This document shows positions 44,922-54,755 of a DNA stretch of 64,000 nucleotides, in pieces; position 1 is the first letter of the stretch, and the number at the start of each line of letters is the position of its first letter. This DNA is from Saccharum officinarum (taxonomy: Eukaryota > Streptophyta > Magnoliopsida > Poales > Poaceae). Where the stretch lies: positions 45,112,562 through 45,176,561 of the forward strand of contig CM036191.1 in assembly GCA_020631735.1 (NCBI GenBank), read 5' to 3'. The translations under genes were made by a program, and so were the position numbers. The notes under the pieces are model-generated. The model ran no database searches. It saw only the letters and a program-made list of their open reading frames with translations, and was not told the origin of the DNA.

Positions 44922-47600
44922 TCATAGGCTTTCCCTTAAACCTATGCCGGCTACATGTTCCCTGAACACGTTGGGTGGTAAGCCTTTTGTAAGTGGATCC
45001 GCGAGCATCTTTTCAGTGCTTATATGCTCAAGATTTATAATTTGATCCCGGACTTTATCCTTCACAACATAATACTTTATGTCAATGTGTTTGGCAGCAC
45101 CACTTGACCTATTGTTGTGAGCGTACTGTACTGCTGGATTATTATCGCAGTATAACTTTAGTGGCTTATGTATGCTGTCGACCACCTTCAAACCGGGTAT
45201 AAACTTCTTTAGCCAGTTCACCTGCCCCGTTGCCTCATAACACGCTACAAACTCGGCATACATTGTGGACGATGTAGTGACGGTTTGTTTTGAGCTTTTC
45301 CATGAAATTGCTCCTCCTGCGAGAGTGAACACATATCCTGACGTGGATTTTCTATCATCTCCCGCATAATCAGAATCCGAATACCCCACTATCTGGAGAT
45401 AATCTGATTTTCTATACGTCAACATGAGGCCTTTCGTACCTTGCAAATATCGCAAGACTTTCTTTACCAGTTTCCAGTGTTCAATTCCTGGATTACTTTG
45501 AAATCTACCAAGCAACCCGGTAATAAAAGCTAAGTCAGGGCGCGTGCACACTTGAGCATATTGTAGGCTTCCGACAGCAGAAGCATATGGAACCACTTTC
45601 ATTTGATTGAGCTCGTATTGGTTCCTTGGGCATTGAAAATCCCCATATCTGTCGCCCTTGACCATGGGTGCAGGTGAGGCACTACATTTATGCATACTGA
45701 ATTTCTTTAAAACTTTTTCTATGTATGCCTTTTGTGATAGTCCTAATACCCATTTACTTCTATCTCGGTGAATCTCTATGCCCAAAACAAAAGACGCTTC
45801 ACCAAGATCTTTCATATCAAATTTTGAAGATAAAAACTTCTTTGTCTCCAGTAGTAAATAGACATCACTACTAGCAAGTAAGATATCATCTACGTACAGG
45901 ATTAGGAAGATATACCTTTCATTCTTAAACTTTGCATAAACACAATTATCCTCAATATTTTCTTTAAACCCAAAATTCTTTATTGTTCTGTCAAACTTCA
46001 AATACCACTGTCTTGAAGCTTGCTTTAACCCATAAATCGATTTCTTTAAGCGGCATCCCATTCGTTCTTTTCCTTCCACGACAAAACCTTTCGGTTGAGC
46101 CATGTAAACATTTTCCTCCAGATCCCCATTCAGGAATGCCGTTTTTACATCCATCTGATGTAACTCTAAATCGTAGTGTGCCACTAATGCCATTATAATT
46201 CTGAAGGAATCTTTACATGAGACTGGAGAAAACGTCTCATTGTAATCAATCCCTTCTCTTTGTGTGAAACCTTTTGCCACAAGTCGCGCTTTAAACCTTT
46301 CAATATTCCCTTGGGAGTCACGTTTTGTCTTATAGACCCATTTACAGCCTACTGTCTTGGCTCCTTTAGGAATAGGTTCTAAGTCCCAAACTTTGTTGAT
46401 ACTCATTGACTTTATTTCATCTTCCATGGCCTCAAGCCACTTGGATGAATTATCGCTTCTCATGGCTTCTTCAAATGAAGTGGGATCACCCTCTATTTGA
46501 AATTCTTCAGTGTTATACACCTCATAATCATCAGGTATAGCTGATCTTCTAACTCTTTGGGACCTTCTCGGAGCCTCCACATTTGGCACATCTTCAGTTT
46601 GGGGCTGTTGTTGCTCCCCCTCATCTATGGCATCAGTTTGTATAGGTTCTTGAAGGACAGGTTCCTCATCATTATTTACTGTCACCACAGGAGAACTGAC
46701 AACAGGTGTTGCAACTAGAATAGGTAGTTCAAAGAATGGTTCCTGAATTATCGGAGTGGGCACACATACCCGCTTCTCCTCAAGAACAATTTTTCGAGCC
46801 ACCATGCTCCCCCTTATCATTTCATCCTCTAAGACAACAACGTGTCTTGTTTCTACAAATTTTGTGTATCTGTCTGAACAGTAGAAACGTAAACCTTTTG
46901 ACTTTTCAGGATAGCCAATAAAATGGCAGCTAACTGTTTTGGGATCTAGCTTCCCAATATTTGGGTTAAACACTTTTGCCTCAGCAGGACTCCCCCACAC
47001 ACGTAAGTGTTTTAGTGAGGGTTCTCTTCCTGTCCACAACTCATATGGTGTTTTGGGCACCGCTTTACTTGGTACTCTATTTAGAATATGAATGGCGGTT
47101 TTTAACGCCTCCATCCATAGACTCAATGGCAAGTCAGAGTAACTCATCATACTACGCACCATATCCATTAAGGTACGGTTTCGCCTTTCAGCTACTCCGT
47201 TCTGCTGAGGTTCGCCCGGTGTAGAATACTGGGCTACTATGCCATTCTCCTGTAGAAACCTTGCAAAGGGTCCAGGAGCTTGACCATATGGGGTATGCCA
47301 ACCGTAGTACTCCCCACCACGATCAGACCTGACCACTTTAATCTTTAAATTATGCTGATTTTCAACTTCAGCCTTAAATATTTTAAATTTATCCAACGCT
47401 TCATTTCTTTCTTTAATTGGATAAATGTAACCATAACGGGAGTAGTCATCTGTGAATGTTATGAACGAATCAAAATCATCCACACTTTTCACAGGAAAAA
47501 GACCACAGATGTCTGTGTGAATTATCTGTAGAATTCCTATGCTTCGTTTAGCATCCTTTTTAATTTGCTTTGTGTATTTTCCTTTAATGCATTCTCTGCA
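44922..47600 (-). CDS. Copia-B pol: integrase, reverse transcriptase, RNase H
   Basis: An open frame downstream (in element direction) of an in-frame TAG at 47603-47601. The first Met of the uninterrupted part is at 47492. Integrase: [18 protein letters not shown] and [10 protein letters not shown] supply D, D and [25 protein letters not shown] and catalytic LYVDDILLA near 45890. RNase [17 protein letters not shown] and [10 protein letters not shown], and the frame ends [14 protein letters not shown]. All key residues are present. Copia polyproteins normally run through from gag without a stop, so this part could be made only by readthrough or in trans. Otherwise there is no frameshift in 2.6 kb. 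Confidence 0.85.
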   Translation of the reverse strand, partial: CRECIKGKYTKQIKKDAKRSIGILQIIHTDICGLFPVKSVDDFDSFITFTDDYSRYGYIYPIKERNEALDKFKIFKAEVENQHNLKIKVVRSDRGGEYYGWHTPYGQAPGPFARFLQENGIVAQYSTPGEPQQNGVAERRNRTLMDMVRSMMSYSDLPLSLWMEALKTAIHILNRVPSKAVPKTPYELWTGREPSLKHLRVWGSPAEAKVFNPNIGKLDPKTVSCHFIGYPEKSKGLRFYCSDRYTKFVETRHVVVLEDEMIRGSMVARKIVLEEKRVCVPTPIIQEPFFELPILVATPVVSSPVVTVNNDEEPVLQEPIQTDAIDEGEQQQPQTEDVPNVEAPRRSQRVRRSAIPDDYEVYNTEEFQIEGDPTSFEEAMRSDNSSKWLEAMEDEIKSMSINKVWDLEPIPKGAKTVGCKWVYKTKRDSQGNIERFKARLVAKGFTQREGIDYNETFSPVSCKDSFRIIMALVAHYDLELHQMDVKTAFLNGDLEENVYMAQPKGFVVEGKERMGCRLKKSIYGLKQASRQWYLKFDRTIKNFGFKENIEDNCVYAKFKNERYIFLILYVDDILLASSDVYLLLETKKFLSSKFDMKDLGEASFVLGIEIHRDRSKWVLGLSQKAYIEKVLKKFSMHKCSASPAPMVKGDRYGDFQCPRNQYELNQMKVVPYASAVGSLQYAQVCTRPDLAFITGLLGRFQSNPGIEHWKLVKKVLRYLQGTKGLMLTYRKSDYLQIVGYSDSDYAGDDRKSTSGYVFTLAGGAISWKSSKQTVTTSSTMYAEFVACYEATGQVNWLKKFIPGLKVVDSIHKPLKLYCDNNPAVQYAHNNRSSGAAKHIDIKYYVVKDKVRDQIINLEHISTEKMLADPLTKGLPPNVFREHVAGIGLRESL

Positions 47601-49076
47601 CTATTCAAAATCTGAGAACTCTAATGGAGGAAGAATATCATTCTTAACTAGTCTCTCTATTCTCCCCCTCGAAATATGGCCTAAACGACAGTGCCATAAT
47701 TTCGACGACGCATCTTGAGTTCTCTTTCGTTTTCTATTCACGTTCACAAACGAGAATACGTTATCATTCGCATCACATACGGAATTCACATTTTCACGAA
47801 GTGATAACAAATAAAGATCTTGTTTTTGAAAAGTAAGGCCAACACATTCATTATTACATAATATTTCACATTTGCCATCTCCAAAATGACAATCAAATCC
47901 ATCGTTGTCCAAACATGACACACTAATCAAGTTTCTTTGTAATGACGGAACAAATAAAACATCTTTTAACAAAAGAATGAATCCATCAGCAAGCTCTAAG
48001 GAGACATCGCCAACAGCTTCGACGTCTGCTTGGACTCCATTTGCGACTTTAACGTGCCTTTTGCTTCTTTGCGTAGTTCTCGTCGAACGGAATCCCTGTA
48101 AAGAATTTGCAACATGAACAGTTGCTCCTGAGTCAATCCACCAAGTAGATTTCGAATACTGTACATACAGGGATTCATTTATAAACGTAATCATGTTCTC
48201 ACCTTGCTTTGCCATGATCATCTTTAGGAATTCGGGACAATCTTTCTTGTAATGTCCCGTCTTCTTGCAGTGAAGACACTGATCTTTGTTCACTATGAAT
48301 TTGTTCTGCTGAGGCTGATGCTGCATGGGAGCTTTGCCCTTTGGCTTTGAGGGAGAGTTGGCATTGGCATTGAAATTCTTTCTTTTGTTGTCTTTAACAA
48401 AATTGAGAGTACCACCATTGGTGGCTTTTATCCTCTCTTCCTCCTGTGCACACATCGCCATACAACGTTCTAGATCCCATTTCTCGGGCTGAATGTTGTA
48501 GTTGACAACAAATGTGTCAAACTCTTTTGGTAAAGAAGCAAAAATCAAATGGACAAGAAACTCTTCCGTAAGAGCTAGATCCATTGGTTTTAGCTTGTTG
48601 TTCAAATGGTTCATTTTTGATATGTGCTCTCTTATGCCATTGCCATGACCACCTCCGGTGTATTTTTCTGTCACCAACTGCTTTATCAGCTGAGTAGCAT
48701 ATGTCTTTGAAGAGCCATAGAACTGACTCTTTATCCTTTCCAAGTACTCTGTGACAGTGTCACACTCTTGGATTGAGCCCATTATGGTAGGCTCAATTGT
48801 GTTCTTTATGACAGCAACACACTTTTTGTTGGCATTGACCCACTTTTGCTTTTGTAGGTCATATGACATCTGTACGGGAGCATGGTCCCTCTCTTTTTTC
48901 TGCCATTCAGCATCAGACTCATTGGCCTCCCTCACCGGTGCCACAGGTTCACTGGGGCATGGTGTGGTGACCACCCAGTCCACCTCAGCCAAAACAAAGG
49001 CGAGGTCAATTTTCTTTTTCCATTCGTTGTAGTTGTCACCTTTGAGGGGTGAAATATCTTTGATAAACCCCATCAA
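47601..49076 (-). CDS. Copia-B gag and protease
   Basis: 491 codons from MMGFIKDISPLKGDNYNEWK at 49076. The N-terminal part has gag features (YNEWKKKI, the UBN2-like region), a CCHC knuckle CLHCKKTGHYKKDC around residues 265-278, the aspartic protease motif WWIDSGATVHVAN around residue 310 and the GAG-pre-integrase motif LWHCRLGHISRGRI near the end. It stops with TAG at 47603-47601, six residues after LEFSDFE begins. The stop lies just before the CREC zinc-binding half of integrase, where a Gln codon would be one base away. The start is supported by conserved gag spacing; it lies 1.4 kb from the LTR. Confidence 0.85.
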   Translation of the reverse strand: MMGFIKDISPLKGDNYNEWKKKIDLAFVLAEVDWVVTTPCPSEPVAPVREANESDAEWQKKERDHAPVQMSYDLQKQKWVNANKKCVAVIKNTIEPTIMGSIQECDTVTEYLERIKSQFYGSSKTYATQLIKQLVTEKYTGGGHGNGIREHISKMNHLNNKLKPMDLALTEEFLVHLIFASLPKEFDTFVVNYNIQPEKWDLERCMAMCAQEEERIKATNGGTLNFVKDNKRKNFNANANSPSKPKGKAPMQHQPQQNKFIVNKDQCLHCKKTGHYKKDCPEFLKMIMAKQGENMITFINESLYVQYSKSTWWIDSGATVHVANSLQGFRSTRTTQRSKRHVKVANGVQADVEAVGDVSLELADGFILLLKDVLFVPSLQRNLISVSCLDNDGFDCHFGDGKCEILCNNECVGLTFQKQDLYLLSLRENVNSVCDANDNVFSFVNVNRKRKRTQDASSKLWHCRLGHISRGRIERLVKNDILPPLEFSDFE

Positions 49077-50515
49077 AGAGTAACCTCCTGAAAATATAAG
49101 TCATATAAAGTGAGAACATAATTATAACATGAATAATTGCATGCTTTAATTCCAACGTTGGTTAAAATTAAAACATACAAAAAATCATCCTTTTTACACT
49201 AATTCTAGATCACCGTTAGGCAGAAATAGAATTAATGCATGATAAAATCATAATAACATCATAATACTGCTATTAATCAACGTTGGTCAGAATAATAACA
49301 ATATTATAATCAGTTCAAAATTTAACTATTTTTCAAAATTAAATTCTCCCGTTGGTTCGAATTTAATAATGAAATAACATCTTTTAGTACGCAGCGGAAA
49401 CACTTTTAACATAAATATTCTCATAATTATTTTTCCAGAAACATGAAAAATATTGTACTGTTCTCCGAAAATTTATCGTTGGACAAAAATTTATACGGAG
49501 ATCTAACATCAAAATTCAAATCAAAACATTCAAAAAAGCATTAACATTGTTTCTGGAAAAACAAAAATTGAGAAAACTATTTTTCTTTACATTTTGGCCC
49601 AGCCATTCATTTGGCCCAAACCAGCAGGCGTTCAGTCTCGGCCCAGCTGGCCTCGGCCCTTTCCTTTTTTTTTCTCACTCGCTGTTGAACCCGCGGCCCA
49701 TCTTGTGCCAAAAGCCGGCCCAGCCGCGCGAAAACGGCCCAGCCTGCTCGTCAGCTGCCGAGGCAGCCGCGCCCAGGCCGCAACCTGGGCCTGGGCCGGC
49801 AATTCGGCCATCCTTGCTTGCCCGCCTGGGCTCAATCTAGCCCGAGATGCCTGGGACGCGCTGTCTGCCGTTGATGTTAGGGTTGGTCCATCCGACGGCC
49901 ACGCATGCGAATCGGAGGAACAAAACCCGCATCCGGCCGGTGCCCCCAAAACCCTAATCGCATTCTCGTCATTTGCCACCAGCAGCCGCAGCTGACCGGC
50001 GCCAGGCGCTCGGGCGCGCAGGGAGACGCCGTGTCGGGCCTCGGCGTCCGCACGCTCCCCCTGCCTTCTACTTTCTTTCCTCTTTCTCTTTCTTCACCGC
50101 CGCAGCGGCCTTTCCTCCTCTTCACCGCAGCCGTCATCGTCGGCCACCGGTGGAAGAAAATGGCGCCGCCCCGCGCCCTCTCGCCGGCGTGCGTGCTCGC
50201 CCAAGGCTGAGCACGCCGCCGTCGAGGGGCCGCATGGTGGTGCCCTGTTGCCGGTGAAGCGCGGTTCTCGTGGCTCTGTGGTCTTCCGCGCGGTGGCGAT
50301 GCTGCCGGCGTCTACTGTCGTCCGGTGGTGAGCCGGCCATGGAGACGAGCTGGCGGCGTGACGGGGTCGGAGCCCTAGGTAGGCCCCTGTCCCCTCCTCT
50401 TTTCTTGTACCCGATTAGGGTTAGGGTTAGGGTTTGATTTCGAATTCTTTTCCGATTTCAAATCGGTTCTTTTCTCTCTTTTCTATTCCCCAAGTCTAGA
50501 TCTACCTGCTATGTA
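49077..50515 (-). other. Copia-B leader region
   Basis: Non-coding sequence between primer binding site and gag. The part near gag (49080-49560) is AT-rich, the rest (49590-50400) GC-rich with low-complexity ORFs only. Three TTAGGG units in tandem lie at about 50415-50432 on the plus strand. A pyrimidine tract and TTTTCAG just before gag resembles a splice acceptor. Confidence 0.6.
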
Positions 50516-50529
50516 GGCGTCCGATACCA
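50516..50529 (-). other. Copia-B primer binding site
   Basis: On the minus strand TGGTATCGGACGCC, one base after the 5' LTR. The first seven bases match the initiator tRNA-Met 3' end; the following bases deviate from the usual AGAGCC. Confidence 0.7.
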
Positions 50530-50530
50530 A

Positions 50531-50608
50531 TGTGGGCGCCCCCGATCAGGGCGCGGATCAAAGGCCTAATGAGCCGTTGGGCTCATTAGAGGAGAGATCA
50601 ATCTAACA
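50531..50608 (-). repeat. Copia-B 5' LTR, only 78 bp
   Basis: It begins TGTTAGATTGATCTCTCC and ends GGGGGCGCCCACA on the minus strand. The first 75 bases match the 3' LTR; the rest of the LTR, with TATA box and transcription start, is absent. Confidence 0.85.
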
Positions 50609-53600
50609 CAACCTAATATATCAGGCTGCGGACAAAAATAATGATCGCCTAAACCTCAGAGCTATGCGTCGCTTCCGGAGGGCAATTGACGACATGGCGG
50701 TCGATGAGCTATACCTGCATGGGAGATTATACACTTGGAGCAACGAACGCCGGAGCCCAACCTTGGAGCGTATTGACCGGGCTTTTGCCACCGTTCCGTG
50801 GCTGGAGATGTTCACGACACACCACCTCCGGACACTTTCGTCTGACAGCTCTGACCATGCACCACTTCTTCTCCAGCTATGCACCGAACCTTGGGCGAAG
50901 CCCAGATTCCGTTTTGAGCCTTTTTGGGTACGCCTCGACGGCTACCAGGAGGTCGTTGCTCAGGCATGGGAATGCCAGGTCCCAAGTGTGGATGCTTGCC
51001 GCCTGCTTGACATCAAGTTTAGGCGTACTACCAGAGCGCTCCAGAGCTGGAGCATGCGCAAGGTGGGCAGTGTGCGTCTTCAGTTATACATGACCAGAGA
51101 GATCATTGCTCAGTTGGACAAGGCGCAAGAGTCCAGAATGCTGACTAACGATGAGCTGGCCTGGCGTCGAGACCTCAAATGTCGCAGCCTTGGTCTTGCG
51201 TCCTTGGCCTGTACTATTGCTCGACATCGTTCGCGCATTAGGTACCTGGAAGAGGGAGACGCAAACACGAAATTTTTTCACCTTCAGGCATGCCATAGAA
51301 ATAGGAAAAGCTACATCCCCGCAATACATCATGAAGGGACATGGGTGTCGGCAGAGATGGACAAAGAGGAAGTGATTTACAATCACTATAAAGGGATACT
51401 CGGGACCCCTTTTCACCGTCAGCACACGCTTCATCTGGATAACCTGCTGCCGACGATTGACCTGAACGGCATCGATGCTTGCTTTTCGGAGGAAGAAATT
51501 TGGGCAGCAGTGAAGGAGTTGCCATCTGATCGGGCGCCAGGCCCAGACGGATTCAGTGGAATCTTCTACAAGACGGCTTGGGGAATAATTAAGCAGGACA
51601 TTGTAAATGCTTTCAATGCATTGTGGTCTCTTGATGCCCGGAGTTTCCACCACCTGAACGATGCTTTGATGATCCTTCTTCGGAAAAAAGAGCAGCCTGC
51701 GTCGATGGGGGACTACAGACCAATAAGCTTGATTCATAGTTTCAGTAAACTATTCACCAAGTGCCTTGCCAGACGTCTTGCACCGAGACTTCACGAGATT
51801 GTATTTTGTATCGCCTAACCAAAGTGCCTTCATTAAGGGGCGCTCAATACATGACAATTTCAGGGCTGTTCAGTTAGCATGCCGGTGGCTTCATGCCAGG
51901 AAATTTGCGACTGTGCTGTTAAAGGTGGACATTGCGAAGGCCTTCGATTCAGTATCCTGGCCATTCCTTCTAGAGGTCTTGCAGCATATTGGGTTCCCCA
52001 GGAGATGGACCAATTGGATCTCTGTGCTACTTTCAACATCCAGCACCAGGGTTATACTAAATGGCAGACCTGGGAACAGGATCACACACGCTAGAGGACT
52101 CAGGCAGGGCGATCCTATTTCGCCAATGCTCTTTGTCATCGTCATGGAGTGCCTCAACTCCCTGATCAGGGAAGCTGACCGTCGTGGGGCACTATCGCCG
52201 TTACCTGGCCGGGCGATCTCCAACCGCACGTCGCTTCATGCTGACGACGTGGTGCTGCTGGTCGCCCCAACACGTGATGATCTTCAGTGCGTACAGCAGA
52301 TGCTGCATCTGTTCGCCGGAGCCTCTGGGCTAGTCACCAACATTGACAAGTGTGTCGTGTCGCCAATTCGCTGTGCTGATGAACAGATTGCAGAAGTTCA
52401 GGAGGTGTTCCCATGCGTCCCGGTGCCTTTTCCTTGCAAATATCTTGGAATTCCTCTGTCGCTCAGGAGGTTACGGCGCTGTGAGGAGCAAGCACTTGTT
52501 GATAAGGTGGCGGCTAGGATTCCAACATGGAAGTCAGGGGTACTCAATCATGCTGGAAGAACTCTGCTAACGAAAGTAACGCTGTCTGCTATCCCTGTGC
52601 ACATCAGTATTGCCTGTTGTCTCTCGGCCTGGGCAATCAAACAGATAGATAAGAGACGCAGGGCCTTTCTCTGGGCTGGGTCCGAATCAACCAGTGGTGG
52701 ACGATGCAAGGTGGCCTGGCCAATTGTTTGCAGGCCAACTCACTTGGGGGGTCTCGGCATTCTTGACCTGCGATTCATGGGCTTTGCTCTTCGACTACGC
52801 TGGGAATGGCTCAGAAGAGCCGATCTGGGGCGATGTTGGGCTGGCCTTCCTGGCCGTCAAGATAGGACTGTCGCCGCGATGGCCGCTGTCAGCATGACGG
52901 CGGTGCTTGGTGATGGAACAAACACATTGCTTTGGACTGACAGTTGGGCAACTGTCGGCCCCCTCTGCAGATTCACCCCAGATCTCTTCGCGGCAGTCAG
53001 TCGCGCCGGTAAGCGGAGATTAGTGAAGGATGGCCTTATGCTGAACCGCTGGGTGAGGGACGTCGAGGGTGCGCTTACGGCGCAGGTCCTTTGTCAGTTC
53101 CTTCGTGTCTGGCACCTGATGCAGAACGTGGTACTCAACCCGCTTCAGGCCGATCGCTTTGTTTGGAGATGGTCTCCGGACGGGAAGTACTCCGCTTCAT
53201 CTACCTACCGTGCCTTCTTCAACGGATCCACGTCGCTGCTTGGGGCAAAAGAGCTGTGGCGAGCCAAGGTCCCGCCAACGGTTAAATTCTTTTTTTGGTT
53301 GGCTCTTCATCGCAGGCTATGGACGGCGGAGCGCTGTAAGAGACATGGCTTGCAAGAGAATGACGACTGCGCCCTGTGCGGCCAGGCTCCAGAGTCCGGC
53401 GACCATCTCTTCCTGGGATGTGTCTTCACGAGGGAGCTTTGGTTCAAACTGCTGGCGCCTGTTGGCCTTGCTGCCCTTGTGCCGAGCAGTGAAGAACGTC
53501 TGGACTCATGGTGGATGCAGCAGAGGCGCAGGCTTGATCGCCAGTCTAGGCCAGTCCTAGACTGCCTCTTGTTGTTGCTTTGATGGTGTATCTAGAAGGA

Positions 53601-53906
53601 GAGGAATAGGCGCACATTCGACTCCCAGAGCTCCAATGTTGATGCGGTGGCTCACGCCGTACTACTAGAGGCAGAGGATTGGGTCGAGGCAGGTTTCTCC
53701 TGCATCTCCGTGTTCACCCCCCAATGGTCGCAACATATGATTAATTTGTAATAGCGTTAATCGATGGATCCAGTAGTTAGGTTGCTGCATGCTTCGTTGT
53801 ATGGCCCCTCACCATTAGCTGAGCCTGCATTGTTGTTCTTGTATGTAAACTCCTTATCCTCTTAATGAAATACGGGCCATATGTTGCCCCGTTCGTGAAA
53901 AAAAAA

Positions 53907-53982
53907 GCATTTCCAGAGGCGATTGTCTTTAAGACAACTGCTCCAGGGACGTTTGACTTGAAATGCATTTCCAGTGGCAATT
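53907..53982. repeat. GCATTTCCAG[A/T]GGC direct repeat, possible CACTA relic
   Basis: GCATTTCCAGAGGCGATT (53907-53924) and GCATTTCCAGTGGCAATT (53965-53982) are near-identical, 58 bp apart. The first overlaps the LINE-2 target duplication, the second the duplication of the LINE tail at 53984. Such repeats occur near CACTA ends, but no terminus was seen. Confidence 0.35.
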
Positions 53983-53983
53983 A

Positions 53984-54098
53984 GACTTCAGCGATTTGGC
54001 GTTTTAGAGTGCCGACCTGTGCTGAGCAAATTGTAACTCGAGATTGTATGCTAAACTCTGAGTAATTAATAATGCTCTCTCTTCTTTTCAAAAATAAA
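53984..54098 (+). mobile_element. Short 5'-truncated LINE tail
   Basis: 115 bp between AGTGGCAATTA at 53973-53983 and 54099-54109. It ends TAATTAATAATGC, TCTCTCTTCTTTTC and an A-rich tail (AAAAATAAA). The layout is that of the other LINE 3' ends here, although the stem is weak. Confidence 0.7.
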
Positions 54099-54109
54099 AG
54101 TGGCAATTA

Positions 54110-54359
54110 CAACCCATCTATACAAAGTCTACGGGGGTGTTTGGTTGGCTGTCTCGGCTTGCCAAGCCACAGGTGCAGTGCGCCACAAATTTTCTCGGGG
54201 TTCTTTGGTTGAGAATCCAACATAGGCGGCTATAGAACATGCAGACTATGATCTCGCGGCTCGCCACAGTGGTGAGCAATTCCTGTGCCACCATTTGTGG
54301 CAAGCCACACTCTGCTGCACATGCGGTGTGGCTTTTGATGGCCGGCATTCAGACATCCC
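54110..54359. other. Intergenic sequence, possible degenerate MITE
   Basis: It starts with GGGGGTGTTTGGTTGGCTG (about 54134), a common MITE-like terminus, but no matching CCAAACACC end was found. Confidence 0.3.
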
Positions 54360-54755
54360 GAGCATCTCCAAGAGTTTACCAAATCAACTTGGCATCCATC
54401 TATTTTTGGCAAAACAGGAAAAATTATGCTCCAACAGTTTGGCATCCAACTTGGCAAATTTTAGCAACTTGGCAAATCTTCCTCCTCCACGCGCATATTT
54501 GCGCGCTGAGCGCGAGCGTGCATCCGGCTTCGCGTGCGGGGCTCTTCGTTTCTTAGCGGGGCTCTTCGTTCGCTTAGCGGGGCTCTTCGTTTCTTAGCGG
54601 GGTTCTTCGTTCGCTTAGCGGGCCTCTTCTTATTTTACCAAGTCCAAATGTCAAACTCTTGGAGAGAGCCTATTTTTTGACTTGCCATATATTTTAGCAA
54701 GTTACCAAATCACGATATTTGTCAAGTGAATTTTGACAAACTCTTGGAGATGCTC
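54360..54755. mobile_element. MITE with GAGCATCTCCAAGAGTTT ends
   Basis: The left end GAGCATCTCCAAGAGTTTACC and the right end, on the other strand, GAGCATCTCCAAGAGTTTGTC form a nearly perfect inverted repeat. ACATC occurs just outside each end, two bases away, and may be part of a target duplication. The interior repeats AACTTGGCA-like motifs and holds a minisatellite. GAGCATCTCCAA ends are known from grass MITEs of Mutator type (recollection). Confidence 0.7.
54538..54640 (+). repeat. Minisatellite of alternating 20- and 21-bp units
   Basis: Units GGGCTCTTCGTTTCTTAGCG (20) and a 21-bp variant with TTCGC in place of TTTC alternate for four units and end in a partial fifth (GGCCTCTTC). The alternation means the real repeating unit is a 41-bp dimer. 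Confidence 0.8.

Larger units (their letters stand above)
44257..50608 (-). mobile_element. Copia-B: recent Ty1/copia element, minus strand
   Basis: Flanked by CAACC at 44252-44256 and 50609-50613, with TG..CA element ends. In element orientation (right to left): a 78-bp 5' LTR, a primer binding site, a 1.4-kb leader, gag-protease, integrase-RT-RNase H, a polypurine tract (AAGGGGGAGAA, plus-strand 44721-44731) and a 464-bp 3' LTR. The shared 75 bp of the LTRs differ at one base, which points to a recent insertion. It interrupts the LINE-2 endonuclease, so it is younger than LINE-2. Confidence 0.92.
43813..53751 (+). pseudogene. LINE-2 ORF2, split by Copia-B and broken
   Basis: It starts at 43813 (MIGHNLFVWNVRGLNS) and shifts frame near 43875 to the endonuclease (VCLVETK, LLCGDFNL). 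Copia-B inserts at GDFNL, and the frame resumes at 50614 (TWSNERRSPTLERIDRAF, SSDSSDHAPLL). The RT is open to 51818, shifts, then continues to 53583: SAFIKGRSIHDNFR, VDIAKAFD, GLRQGDPISP and HADD at 52237-52248, where the family has YADD. The zf-RVT region (CALCGQAPESGDHLFLGCVFTRELW) lies before a stop at 53581; the same frame then runs to 53751. Apart from the insertion it has few defects. Confidence 0.85.
41146..53902 (+). mobile_element. LINE-2: L1-type element interrupted by Copia-B
   Basis: Flanked by AAAAGCATTTCC at 41134-41145 and 53903-53914; the left A bases of the right copy merge with the poly(A) run, so the boundary is uncertain by a few bases. Without Copia-B (and its duplicated 5 bp) the element is about 6.4 kb. 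It carries ORF1, ORF2 and a 3' end with a CGGG/CCCG stem, TTCGTG and A run. It is the same family as LINE-1 but better preserved. The leader is shorter than in LINE-1 (204 against 320 bp) and does not obviously align, so a few 5' bases may be missing. Confidence 0.9.

Noticed and set aside
50411..50435. Interstitial telomere
   Set aside because: Only three hexamers within a retrotransposon leader, and not the plant TTTAGGG type; kept only as a minor finding.
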